Source of the DNA: JABDMH01 sp965222645
GTDB lineage: Bacteria; Bacteroidota; Bacteroidia; Chitinophagales; Saprospiraceae
NCBI GenBank assembly: GCA_965222645.1
Contig: OZ244968.1
Location: 4,278,001-4,342,000, forward strand
Reading direction: 5' to 3'
Length of the DNA: 64,000 bases
Shown: positions 45,942 through 55,405 of the stretch, piece by piece
Layout: each line of letters opens with the position of its first letter
Position numbering within the stretch: the first letter of the stretch is position 1
Program-made: the position numbers and the translations under genes
The notes under the pieces: model-generated
What the model was told of the DNA's origin: nothing
Databases searched by the model: none
The model's input: only the letters and a program-made list of their open reading frames with translations

Positions 45942-48311
45942 TTACTCTTCTCGGATGGAGTTTATAGGATCAGCTATTGCTGCTCTGGCACTATGAATAC
46001 CTACTACCAAAAATGTTACCATGAGAAGTAATATGGCTGCAAGAATAAATATCCACCATTGAGTACTGATCCTGTATGCGAAATTGTCTAGCCATCGATT
46101 CGTATAATATAGGCTAATAGGAATTGAAACTACCAGAGCGAGGAATACCAGTTGTATAAAATCTATTGTAAGCATTTGGACAACCCGGGTAAGAGAAGCG
46201 CCTAAAATCCTCCTGATACCAATTTCTTTCCGTCGTTGCTCAAGGGTGAAAGCCGCAAGGCCGAATAATCCAAGGCAGGCGATCAAAATGGCCAATAAGG
46301 TGAAGATTGACATCGCCCTACTCATCATCTTTTCGTGAACAATTAGTTTATCAAAATTTTCATCTAAAAAACTAAACTGCATTTCTTCCTCAATTGTAAA
46401 AAATGACCAGAGATTTCCAAGCTTTTCAATCGTATTCTCCAGATCATTCCCCCGGAGCTTGATAGCCAGGCGATGACCTTCGGCACCGTACTTCATTACG
46501 ACCGGTTTAATCGCATTTCGCAGTGATTCAAAATTAAAATCCTCAACAATTCCGATTATTTTTTGCTGGTCATTAACTTTGGCAGTAATTGCATTTTCCT
46601 GATCGATTCCCAAAGCAGCGAGCGCGGCCAGGTTGACAATTACGGCAGAACTATCCGTAAGCATCGATTTGGAAAAGTTACGACCAGCGACCACACGAAT
46701 ATCCAGGGTCGGAATATAATTTTCATCCACAGGAAAAGTCTCAATCGTGATTGGATCTTCCATTTGGGCCGTCTTATAGGTGCTCATCCATAGGTAATTT
46801 CCAGCTGGCATGCGATCGTTGAAGGAGCTGGATATGATGCCGGGCAACCGTTCTATCTCGTGCTGAAAAGCCCTGGCCTCCGTGCCTAGCAGATCTATGT
46901 TATTGACTATCAGAACGCCATCTGAATTAAATCCCTTGTCTGTCTCCTGGATAAAGCGCATTTGCTCAAATAAGACCAGGCTACAAATGATCAAAGCCGA
47001 TGCGATTATAAATTGGAAGACTACAAGTCCATTTCTCAGCCGAACATTACTTTTAGTATTACGCCACCCTCGCACAATCTCCAAGGGGTTGTACCTCGAA
47101 ATATATAAAGCGGGGTAGATACCTGCCAGTAGACTTATGAGAAGTGACAAAAATATAAATACAGTCAATAATATCCTGTGATTGAAAAGACTTGTGATGA
47201 TTGTGTGTCCTGTGATACTTGCAAATAAGGAGAAAAGCATTTCAGCCATACTTATTGCCACCACCATGGAAATCAGGCCGAGTAGTATTGTTTCACAAAT
47301 GAATTGAATACTTAAGGTCCCTCTGGCAGCACCTAATGTCTTTTTGATAGCGACCTCCCTTATGAAAGTCGCCGAGCGAGCTGTGGTGAGATTAATGTAG
47401 TTTATCAATGCAAGGACTAGTAGAAAGACGCCAATAATTGCCAGTACAACAACCTGCTGATAACTTCCACGCGCAGAGAAATCAAATTGAAATTTCGAAT
47501 GTAGATAAATCTCTTCCAGAGGTTGAATGAAATAATCGACGCTCCGGTTGCTGGATTTCCACTCGTCATAGGTCATATCGTTTGCGCTTGGTGGATATAT
47601 CACGTCCTTTCTGAGATTTTCAAGGCTCTTCGAAAATTGTGTAACCTCAGAATTCTCGTGCAGAACTGCATAGACATAGACCGAGGCTGAAGTCCACGTA
47701 TCGTCTGTTTCTACATTAAACGGCAGATAAAAGGAGGCGTTTACATGAGATCTCTTTTGATTGTTCCTTAAGACTCCGGCAACTTGAAAAGGTTTTCTTT
47801 CCTCACCGATCAACACTGTTTCATTTAATACATTTTCACTGCCAAAGATTTTCTGTGCAAGTGCTGAGGACAACACGATTTGATTGGGTTCCAGACTGGT
47901 TATGCGGTTATTTTTTTCTTTAAACTCAAAATCAAAAACACGAAAGAATGAAGTATCAACTTGTAAGCCACCGCTTTCCAGAGTTTCAGAGCCACTATAT
48001 TCGAATTTCAATTCTCTTGGGGCACTCTGCAGGGCCGTGACTTCTCTGGCCTCCTTGCAGTTTTCTTTTATCCATTCGTACAGGGCAGGAGAAGTGCAGG
48101 CAAATCCACCCATATTAAAGAAATCGGATGCAACGCGATAAGTCTGGTCACTATTTGTAAAATGTTTATCATAGCTTGTCTCCTGCCAAACAAACAAAAA
48201 GAGCACAAAGGATGTAGCCAGACCTATACTGAGCCCCAAAACATTTAGCGCAGAGTAACCCGGCTCTTTAATAAATTTTCTCCATGCAATCTTGAAATAA
48301 TTAATAATCAT
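45942..48311 (-). CDS. FtsX/MacB-type ABC transporter permease 4
   Basis: 789 residues. It starts MIINYFKIAWRKFIKEPGYS. The periplasmic part has FFRVFDFEFKEKNNRI and QIVLSSALAQKIFG. FtsX one near 287 carries a basic variant of the coupling motif (FIREVAIKKTLGAARG); FtsX two near 668 is conventional (RRKEIGIRRILGASLTRV). C-terminus ADPINSIREE. It lies 50 bp after the stop of permease 5. Confidence 0.92.
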   Translation of the reverse strand: MIINYFKIAWRKFIKEPGYSALNVLGLSIGLATSFVLFLFVWQETSYDKHFTNSDQTYRVASDFFNMGGFACTSPALYEWIKENCKEAREVTALQSAPRELKFEYSGSETLESGGLQVDTSFFRVFDFEFKEKNNRITSLEPNQIVLSSALAQKIFGSENVLNETVLIGEERKPFQVAGVLRNNQKRSHVNASFYLPFNVETDDTWTSASVYVYAVLHENSEVTQFSKSLENLRKDVIYPPSANDMTYDEWKSSNRSVDYFIQPLEEIYLHSKFQFDFSARGSYQQVVVLAIIGVFLLVLALINYINLTTARSATFIREVAIKKTLGAARGTLSIQFICETILLGLISMVVAISMAEMLFSLFASITGHTIITSLFNHRILLTVFIFLSLLISLLAGIYPALYISRYNPLEIVRGWRNTKSNVRLRNGLVVFQFIIASALIICSLVLFEQMRFIQETDKGFNSDGVLIVNNIDLLGTEARAFQHEIERLPGIISSSFNDRMPAGNYLWMSTYKTAQMEDPITIETFPVDENYIPTLDIRVVAGRNFSKSMLTDSSAVIVNLAALAALGIDQENAITAKVNDQQKIIGIVEDFNFESLRNAIKPVVMKYGAEGHRLAIKLRGNDLENTIEKLGNLWSFFTIEEEMQFSFLDENFDKLIVHEKMMSRAMSIFTLLAILIACLGLFGLAAFTLEQRRKEIGIRRILGASLTRVVQMLTIDFIQLVFLALVVSIPISLYYTNRWLDNFAYRISTQWWIFILAAILLLMVTFLVVGIHSARAAIADPINSIREE

Positions 48312-48361
48312 TGCGATCTTTTTTCATCAGGCCCTGTGTCAGCATCAGCAGATCACCACCC

Positions 48362-50809
48362 TTACTCATCTCTCAAAGATTTAATGGGATTCAATAATGC
48401 TGCACGTATACTCTGAAAACTCACCGTCATAAAAGCTATGAGAAGAGCTATAACCGAGGCCAGAATAAATACCCCCGGTTTTATTTCAATTCGGTATGCA
48501 AATTGCTCCAACCACTGACTCATGGCATACCATGCCAGTGGAACAGCAATTAAAATACCGATCAATACCAGTTTTAGAAAATCGATGGATAGCAATGTGA
48601 CGAGATTTGGTACGCTTGCACCCAATACTTTTCTGATCCCAATTTCCTTGGTGCGCCTCTCGGCAGTGTAGGCAGCCAAAGCCAAAAGGCCCAGGCACGC
48701 AATAAAAATCGCGATCAGTGTAAAAAGTCCGGAGACTTTCCTGGTCGTCACCTCTTTCTCATATAAGGTGGCCCATTCCCGATCCAGAAATGCGTATTTA
48801 AATGGAACCTCATTCTCAAATCGACCCCACAATTGTTCCATTTGTGTGAGAATCTGAGCATAGTTTTCAGATTCAAAACGCACAGTAATAAGTTGGTCGA
48901 CCCCTGGAACAAAACTTCGTTGATTGTGAATCAGAAATAAAGGAGTGATCGGATGATGAAGGGATTGAAAATGAAAATCTTCGAGTACACCTACTATTGT
49001 ATATTGACTTTGTTGACCTTCAATAGGATTTAAGAAATCATCATTACTGACAATTTTTTTACCCACTGGATCTTCCAAATTCATCTCTCTCACCGCAGAT
49101 TGATTGACAAGGATCGACAGTGTGTCCATAAAATCTTCTGAAAAACTTCTCCCTTCGAGAATTTTCATATCCATACACTCGATATAACCTTCATCGACAA
49201 TAAGGCCACTACCGGTAGTCATTTCAAGTGCTCCATTGGGTTGAAAGGACATGCCGAAATACTGTCCTCCAGGTTGTGTGTTGCATCCACTTACACTGGT
49301 GATCCCTTGTATATTGAGAAGCTCTTTCTTAAAAGTTTCTGATTCGTTTTGATCAAGTCTTGCACCACCTTCTATGGTGAGCAGGCTTTCCTTTTCAAAC
49401 CCCAGATCCTTGTTTTGTGTATAGATCCACTGCCTGTATACGAGTATACTTGCAATAATCAGGAAAACGGAGACAGCAAACTGAAATACAACTAGCAAGT
49501 TCCGCAAGCTTCCCCCACTACTTCTTGTGATTTTCCCCTGCAAGACATCTACGGGTTTAAATGAAGATAATGCAAATGAAGGATAGGCGCCGGATAGTAA
49601 TCCAGTCACGAATGCCGCAAGGAGCAGAATAAGGATAAATCGAGGAGACACGAGATCACTTACACTGAAGGTTTTGTTTGTCAGTCTGGAGAAAGAATCC
49701 AGAGCCAAGAAATTAATACACCAGGCTATTGCTGCGGCAGCGATCGTGATAATCATGGCCTCCATTAAGAATTGAGCCGCAATTTGCATTCGTTCGGATC
49801 CCAGTGTTTTTCTAATTCCCACTTCTCTTGCCCTTCCTGCCGAACGTGCTGTGGCGAGGTTCATAAAATTAATGCAGGCGATTATCAAAATCAATATGGC
49901 AATAGCGGTGAAAAAATAAATACGCTGAATCGAACCTGGAGGTTTAATCTCGGATTCGAGATTGGACTCCAGATAAATGTCTGGTAAAGGTTGCAGAAAA
50001 TAGCGGTAGCCATTGCCTTGATTTTGATATTCTTCATAGTTAACTCCAAACTGATTGAGTACTTGACCTGAAGCATACTTAACGACCAAATCCGGAAACT
50101 TGCGTTCGACCGCTTCTGGATCAGCCTCCGGATGAAGTAAGAGATAGGTATAAGCCGAGAAATTGATAAAATTAGGCTGATCCAGAAATTGTCCTAATGA
50201 AGTGGAGGAACGCAATAGGTCAAAATGAAGGTGTGAAAATTCCGGAACATCCTGTGTGACTCCGGTGACAGTCATATTGTTTTCAGGTACCTCGGTCTCC
50301 AGAAGTTTTCCAATAGGATCCTGATCCCCAAAGTATCTCTTGGCACTGCTTTCTGTAAGGATTACCGAGTTGGGTTTGGTGAGTGCCTGATCCGGATCAC
50401 CCTTGATCAATTTGATCGAGAAGAAATTAAAAAAATTGCTGTCGGCCCACATTTGTTGGGTCTCCTCATACAAAACATTATTGACCTTGAAAACAACGTT
50501 GGCTCCCTGAAAATAAAATAGCCGGCAAGCATCTTCTACCTCTGCAACATCATCCCTGACAGCTTTTGCATAGCTCTGGGGGATAATTGCATAATGACGA
50601 GAGCGGCCGGGATAGATTCTTTCCAAAGCCATTCTATATATTCTATCCCCTTTTTCATGAAATTTGTCGTATTTGAGCTCATCCTGGACATAAATCATTA
50701 TGAGCATGAAGCATGCTAATCCAATAGCCAGTCCAAGGACATTGATCAGAGAATAGTTGCGATTTCTAAATAAATTACGCCAGGCAATTTTAAAATAATT
50801 ACTGATCAT
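48362..50809 (-). CDS. FtsX/MacB-type ABC transporter permease 5 (first after TolC)
   Basis: 815 residues. It starts MISNYFKIAWRNLFRNRNYS; periplasmic blocks FFNFFSIKLIKGDPDQAL and VILTESSAKRYFG; FtsX one near 290 (GRAREVGIRKTLGSERMQI) and FtsX two near 690 (RRTKEIGIRKVLGASVPNL); C-terminus LNPIKSLRDE. It begins 139 bp after the TolC-family stop on the same strand. No membrane-fusion protein or ATPase gene lies in this stretch, unlike classical MacAB-TolC operons. Confidence 0.92.
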   Translation of the reverse strand: MISNYFKIAWRNLFRNRNYSLINVLGLAIGLACFMLIMIYVQDELKYDKFHEKGDRIYRMALERIYPGRSRHYAIIPQSYAKAVRDDVAEVEDACRLFYFQGANVVFKVNNVLYEETQQMWADSNFFNFFSIKLIKGDPDQALTKPNSVILTESSAKRYFGDQDPIGKLLETEVPENNMTVTGVTQDVPEFSHLHFDLLRSSTSLGQFLDQPNFINFSAYTYLLLHPEADPEAVERKFPDLVVKYASGQVLNQFGVNYEEYQNQGNGYRYFLQPLPDIYLESNLESEIKPPGSIQRIYFFTAIAILILIIACINFMNLATARSAGRAREVGIRKTLGSERMQIAAQFLMEAMIITIAAAAIAWCINFLALDSFSRLTNKTFSVSDLVSPRFILILLLAAFVTGLLSGAYPSFALSSFKPVDVLQGKITRSSGGSLRNLLVVFQFAVSVFLIIASILVYRQWIYTQNKDLGFEKESLLTIEGGARLDQNESETFKKELLNIQGITSVSGCNTQPGGQYFGMSFQPNGALEMTTGSGLIVDEGYIECMDMKILEGRSFSEDFMDTLSILVNQSAVREMNLEDPVGKKIVSNDDFLNPIEGQQSQYTIVGVLEDFHFQSLHHPITPLFLIHNQRSFVPGVDQLITVRFESENYAQILTQMEQLWGRFENEVPFKYAFLDREWATLYEKEVTTRKVSGLFTLIAIFIACLGLLALAAYTAERRTKEIGIRKVLGASVPNLVTLLSIDFLKLVLIGILIAVPLAWYAMSQWLEQFAYRIEIKPGVFILASVIALLIAFMTVSFQSIRAALLNPIKSLRDE

Positions 50810-50948
50810 GGTCGAACAGAGTTTTAATATTCAGCAAAAAGTAAAACACAACAATATCGATAATTATTGGGACGATGTAGCTCTTGTGTGTCGGAGCCTT
50901 ACCCTTTTGACATTAAGGCCTTGCAATAATTAGAAAAACATAATGCCA

Positions 50949-52292
50949 TTAATTAAACCCAATATTTATTCCACGATAATAGTCTACGATTTTATTCTTG
51001 TATATATAGTCATACTTCGCCACTAGCAATTCTACTTCGGCCCGGTCTCGATTATTTTGTGCGGCAATGAAGTCATAGTTGTTTATAACACCCAGATTGT
51101 ATTGTTTTTGAGCATCGGTATAAGCGAGTCTTCTAAATTGCACTGTCTTTAAAGCAGCTTCATATTGCAGCTTAGCAGCTTTGAGATCAGTGACGGAGCG
51201 CTCGATGTCGTTTCTCAATTGGTTCCTGATTCTCTTGTCCGCAATATTTTCCCGTATCACATCGAGCTTAGCCCCCTCAAATTCGCTCTTATTTCTGCCC
51301 TGGCTGTATATCGGAACCTGAAGACTCAATCCAAAGCCGTAGCCCAGATTCTGTTTGAGTTGTTCCGTATAACTGTCCAGGCCGGATGAGGACCAATTTG
51401 AACCCAGTCCGCCGCCGAGAAATAATGAGGGTACCATGTTGGATTTCGATAGTTCGACTCCGAGTTGCGCGCTTTTCTTCCTGAGGTCACTTGCTTTCAT
51501 GGCAGGTTGCCAGCTTACGGCATCGCTATATACCTGACTTGATTGAATAGCGATCACATCATGATCTTTGGGAAGCTCCACCAACGGGGCATCGACAATT
51601 ATATCAATGGGATCATCCAGCTGCAGTAGCTGCTTCAGAATCAAATATGCGACGTCTATCTCATTGTGGGATGCAATGACCAACTGCTCACTCTGTGCAC
51701 TTTGAGCCTGTAGATCTAAACGTTGATTAGCAGGTCGTATTCCGCTGGCAATTGATTTATCCAATTGCTCGAGCTGACTATTGATCAGATTCAAACTGTG
51801 CAAAGCGTTTTGATAATTTTCTTGTGCAAAGAGAATTTGAATGTAGGCTTGAGTGACTTCAAGAGCGATATCATTTTTTATCTGCTGTATGTCAAGATCG
51901 GCAGCACTGCGGTTTATACCAGTGCGCTTTATTTGCTTGCTTATTCGACCACCTTCGTAGAGAGAGACATTGCTTGAGAGCGAGAGCCCCTGATTTCCAA
52001 ATTGCTGGTTTATGTAATCGTTTGTGGTAGGATCAATTCGCTGACCAAAATTTAGGTTGTATGAGCTGTTTGCGAAAACCGATGGTATGCGTTCCTGCAG
52101 GGCAAGTTTCTGAGATAAGTCAGCCTGGTAAAGCGCTACTGTATTTTCCTCAACATCGAGATTATTTTCAATTGCGTGCTGGATGCATTTTTCGAGAGAC
52201 CAAATTTCCTGTGCTTCGGCTGTGGATAAGCATCCGATGACCAGGCCTATCATTATTGATGCCTTCTTAATTGATTGGTCGAACGTTATCAT
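50949..52292 (-). CDS. TolC-family outer-membrane efflux protein
   Basis: 447 residues with signal peptide (cleavage near AEAQ28). Two TolC repeats are seen, each with the helix start WSLEKCIQHAIENNLDVEE / AKLQYEAALKTVQFRRLAYTDAQ (first and second halves respectively) and strand segments NSSYNLNFGQRI and GYGFGLSLQVPIYSQGRNKSEFE. The C-terminal RRLAYTDAQKQYNLGVINNYDF is the typical second-repeat helix (RLAYTDAQKQYNLG). It forms the outer-membrane duct for a tripartite exporter. It opens the permease array and lies about 280 bp downstream of the sigma-54-like module at 52577-52683. Confidence 0.9.
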   Translation of the reverse strand: MITFDQSIKKASIMIGLVIGCLSTAEAQEIWSLEKCIQHAIENNLDVEENTVALYQADLSQKLALQERIPSVFANSSYNLNFGQRIDPTTNDYINQQFGNQGLSLSSNVSLYEGGRISKQIKRTGINRSAADLDIQQIKNDIALEVTQAYIQILFAQENYQNALHSLNLINSQLEQLDKSIASGIRPANQRLDLQAQSAQSEQLVIASHNEIDVAYLILKQLLQLDDPIDIIVDAPLVELPKDHDVIAIQSSQVYSDAVSWQPAMKASDLRKKSAQLGVELSKSNMVPSLFLGGGLGSNWSSSGLDSYTEQLKQNLGYGFGLSLQVPIYSQGRNKSEFEGAKLDVIRENIADKRIRNQLRNDIERSVTDLKAAKLQYEAALKTVQFRRLAYTDAQKQYNLGVINNYDFIAAQNNRDRAEVELLVAKYDYIYKNKIVDYYRGINIGFN

Positions 52293-52576
52293 CTATTTTT
52301 ATTGTGCAACTGTTTATATCATTTATTAAGTAGCCCGGTAGAATGATAATGCATCCACTTTTTTACATCCATTCCGAAAAATGTCAGATCCTGGTTTTGA
52401 TAAAGTGGAAGAACAGGATCTTAGATACATGGTGAGGAGCGCTGTATATTTTTCTCCAATAGGGTATGGGGTGTTGGACTACTTTACATTCAGCTACTTC
52501 ACATTCATTTTTTAGATTTCCATTCTCCTGGTTTAGCTGACACGGTACAAAAGACCCCGGGCTACATTATCAGACC
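52293..52576 (-). other. Long leader of the TolC gene with a possible permease-start remnant
   Basis: No gene is seen. On the minus strand ACCAGGAGA (AGGAG 52525-52529) is followed by ATGAATGTGAAGTAG from 52508. The corresponding place ahead of the permease at 61233 reads ACCAGGAGA then ATGAATATGATC. The likeness suggests that a permease-type start once followed this module and decayed, leaving TolC as the first intact gene. Confidence 0.35.
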
Positions 52577-52683
52577 TAGAAAGGATGTGCCAAACTTCTA
52601 TCACATTGATTATCAGTAGAATGTATCCAATCTGATTTTGTATTGATGTACGATATCGTTCAGATGATGTGCGGAATCGGACA
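52577..52683 (-). promoter_or_regulatory. Sigma-54-like promoter with tandem activator sites (TolC/permease array)
   Basis: Minus strand, from far to near: TGTCCG-ATTC-CGCACA (52668-52683), 5 bp, TGAACG-ATAT-CGTACA (52647-52662), 30 bp, CTGATAATCA (52607-52616), 13 bp, TTGGCACATCCTTTCTA (52577-52593). The last keeps a perfect TTGGCAC (-24) but has TTCT where sigma-54 promoters have TTGC (-12). Every element and every spacing recurs at 61277-61383. The twin imperfect palindromes 21 bp apart (two helical turns) look like sites for a dimeric enhancer-binding protein. Confidence 0.65.
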
Positions 52684-52810
52684 ATGGTTTGATCTTATCC
52701 TCACAACTCGCCACCGGGATGCAGTCCGGCTGCAGCCAAAGCCTCGTCTGTCCCAACTGCCCTGATCGCCTGCGAATGACAGAGGGGACTGCCAAAGATC
52801 TGAGAAATGG

Positions 52811-55135
52811 CTATTTTGATAAAGTAAAACTTCCCTGTAGTGTAGCCTCGCTGCTGCCACCGACCATGATGTCAAACTCGCCCGCTTCCACAAGAAAGTC
52901 TCCGTCGTTGTCGTAATATCCCAATTCCTTCCCGGTCAATCTGAAAGACACTCTTTTCTCCTCACCCGGGCTAAGAGAAATTTTTTCAAAACCCTTTAAT
53001 TCTTTCACGGGTCGGGTAAGACTGGCTACCCTGTCTCGAATATAAAGTTGTACTACTTCTTCACCAGGTAACTTACCTGTATTTTCAACGACCACGGAAA
53101 TAGTTGCACCTGTATTTTCGGAAGAAATTCTTAAATCGGAATAATCAAATGTTGTATAGCTCAATCCATGGCCAAAGGAAAAAAGTGGAGTATTTTGTTC
53201 GTCGGTGTAATGGGACCAAAATACCATTTTGGGGTTGCCCTGATCAGCTGTGGGACGTCCTGAACTTTTTTGGTTGTAATAAATGGGTACCTGCCCTACG
53301 CTTCGGGGAAATGTGACAGGTAATTTTCCAGAGGGATTATAATCACCCATTATTACTTCGCTTATTGCATTCCCAGTTTCTGTTCCGAGTTGCCAGCATT
53401 CCAAAATAGATGGGATATGTTCAGCAGCCCAGGGAATGGCAAGGGGCCGGCCATTCATCAGTACTAAGACAATATTTTTATTTACCGCATAAATATCCTC
53501 AAGCAATTGCTGTTGCAATCCCGGCAAATCAATTTTGGTCCTGCTTCTTCCCTCTCCGGACTGGAAGCCGTGCTCCCCAACGGCAATGATAACAACATCT
53601 GCCTGAAGGGCTAGTTCTTTCGCTTCTTTGATCCCAGCCGGGTCAGTCTCATTAATTATGGTTTCCATCTGAAAAGTTGCTGGCTCATCCAGTAATCTTA
53701 CACCAATGTGGTGTGTATAACTGTTCCCATCGTATTTTTTAATGCCCTCTAATAAACTCACTGCGGTATGATCATCAGACGAAAGTCTCCAGCTGCCCAG
53801 AGGAGAATTGTCTTCATCAGAAAGCGGACCTATAACGGCGATTTGCAATCCATCTTTTTTCAACGGTAGAAGGTCATTTTCGTTTTTCAATAAAACGATT
53901 GATTTTTTTGCAACGTCCAGCGCCAAGGCTCTTAATTCCGGTGAATTAACTACCTCTTTTTCCCGCGAGTCATCACAATATCGATAGGGATCTTGAAAAA
54001 GTCCCAGGTCGTATTTAATTCCCAGAATCCGGCTTACCGCATCATCAATTATTTCTTCTTCTACCAGATCCTTCTCCACGAGTCTTGTCAAGTGCTGCAC
54101 ATAGGCCGATGCCTCCATATCCATATCGCAACCGGCTTTCGCGGCTAGTTTTGCGGCTTCGGCCAGATCAGCAGCTTGTCCGTGCACTACTATTTCACGG
54201 ATCGATCCCCAATCAGAAACCACAAAGCCCTCAAATCCCCATTCCTTTTTTAATAAATGCCTTTGCAGAAACGTGTGTGAAGTTGCCGGGACACCGTTTA
54301 GTTCGTTAAATGCATTCATAACGGTGGCTACACCTGCCTCGACTGCTGCCTTAAACGGGGGTAGCACGACATTATGTAGAACATTTCCACTCATATCAAC
54401 GGTGTTGTAATCACGTCCGGATTCGGCAAAACCATAAGCAGCGAAATGTTTTGCACAAGCTGCGATTGTATTATTGTTACTTAGGTCATCTCCTTGAAAA
54501 CCTTGCACCCGAGCTACAGCGATCTTTGAGGCAAGGTAGGGATCCTCTCCACCTCCCTCCATGACTCTTCCCCATCTTGCATCTCGGGAAAGATCAATCA
54601 TTGGTGCAAAGGTCCAGTTGATTCCTGCAGCAGAAGCCTCCCTGGCAGCCATTTGTGCGGATTTTCTTATTGCATCCAGATCCCATGAGGCTGCCTCAGC
54701 CAGTGGAATCGGAGCGATTGTCTTATATCCGTGAATGATGTCAAAGCCAAAAATTAGGGGTATTCCCAGCCGTGTTTCTTCAACAGCGATTTTTTGTAGA
54801 GTCCTCACATCATGTACACCTTTAATGTTGAGCATTGATCCCACCCGGCCGGCACGAAGGTCGGCATATTTATCTGCGGCACTCCCATCCGTTGGCACCG
54901 GTCCGGTCACATCCCAGAATCCGTTGTATTGGTTCATCTGGCCGACTTTTTCTTCCAGCGTCATTTTGGAAATCAGGTCGTTAATGAAGTCTTCTTTTAT
55001 TGTGTCATGATACGTCACTGCCGCCGATTTTATAGCTATAGAAAATGAAAATAATATCGTGCATAGCACAATAAAAGATCTTTCTTGTAGACGGTAGGGA
55101 TGATCTCTGTATGAGAAGCAGTATCGAAATTGCAT
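52811..55135 (-). CDS. bglX: Glycoside hydrolase family 3 beta-glucosidase (BglX-like)
   Basis: 774 residues from the ATG at 55133-55135; a TTG 18 codons upstream is less likely. N-terminal signal segment (ERSFIVLCTILFSFSIAIKS), then the GH3 barrel: LISKMTLEEKVGQMNQY, GIPLIFGFDIIHGYKTI, AAREASAAGINWTFAPMIDLSRDARWGR (split as GINWTFAPMIDLSRD and ARWGRVMEGGGEDPYL), KHFAAYG and the nucleophile motif GFVVSDWGSI. The C-terminal GH3 sandwich (GEHGFQSGEGRSRTKIDLPG) and a fibronectin III-like end (GEEVVQLYIRDRVASLTRPVKELKGF, in parts) complete the BglX layout. It releases terminal beta-glucose from oligosaccharides in the periplasm. It lies between the repeat block and the permease promoter. Confidence 0.94.
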   Translation of the reverse strand: MQFRYCFSYRDHPYRLQERSFIVLCTILFSFSIAIKSAAVTYHDTIKEDFINDLISKMTLEEKVGQMNQYNGFWDVTGPVPTDGSAADKYADLRAGRVGSMLNIKGVHDVRTLQKIAVEETRLGIPLIFGFDIIHGYKTIAPIPLAEAASWDLDAIRKSAQMAAREASAAGINWTFAPMIDLSRDARWGRVMEGGGEDPYLASKIAVARVQGFQGDDLSNNNTIAACAKHFAAYGFAESGRDYNTVDMSGNVLHNVVLPPFKAAVEAGVATVMNAFNELNGVPATSHTFLQRHLLKKEWGFEGFVVSDWGSIREIVVHGQAADLAEAAKLAAKAGCDMDMEASAYVQHLTRLVEKDLVEEEIIDDAVSRILGIKYDLGLFQDPYRYCDDSREKEVVNSPELRALALDVAKKSIVLLKNENDLLPLKKDGLQIAVIGPLSDEDNSPLGSWRLSSDDHTAVSLLEGIKKYDGNSYTHHIGVRLLDEPATFQMETIINETDPAGIKEAKELALQADVVIIAVGEHGFQSGEGRSRTKIDLPGLQQQLLEDIYAVNKNIVLVLMNGRPLAIPWAAEHIPSILECWQLGTETGNAISEVIMGDYNPSGKLPVTFPRSVGQVPIYYNQKSSGRPTADQGNPKMVFWSHYTDEQNTPLFSFGHGLSYTTFDYSDLRISSENTGATISVVVENTGKLPGEEVVQLYIRDRVASLTRPVKELKGFEKISLSPGEEKRVSFRLTGKELGYYDNDGDFLVEAGEFDIMVGGSSEATLQGSFTLSK

Positions 55136-55275
55136 AACCAAATATTTGCAGGAATTTGATTTACTTGGTCTGGTGGTAAAAAAGGACAAAGGTAATGATC
55201 AGGAGGCCAAAAGTGAAAAAGCCTAAAAAAGGTTTCGCATTCTACAGGTATGCGGAGCATGCCCACAGCAGTATT

Positions 55276-55365
55276 TAGATTCCGACTTCGCGTCCGTAGG
55301 TAGGGCCTCACACTTGGGTTGTAGCGTTAGATTTTATCCAGCGGAATAGAGTTGGGGGAGCATGC
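55276..55365 (+). repeat. Partial R2 repeat (5' fragment)
   Basis: Starts GATTCCGACTTCGC and runs through TTGTAGCGTTAGATTTTATC and CCAGCGGAA, matching the first ~85 bp of the R2 units at 56110, 57923 and 58395 with several differences, then diverges. Confidence 0.7.
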
Positions 55366-55405
55366 CTACAGCACCTTGCATGTTTTGCCTTGATAATAGG
55401 ACAAG

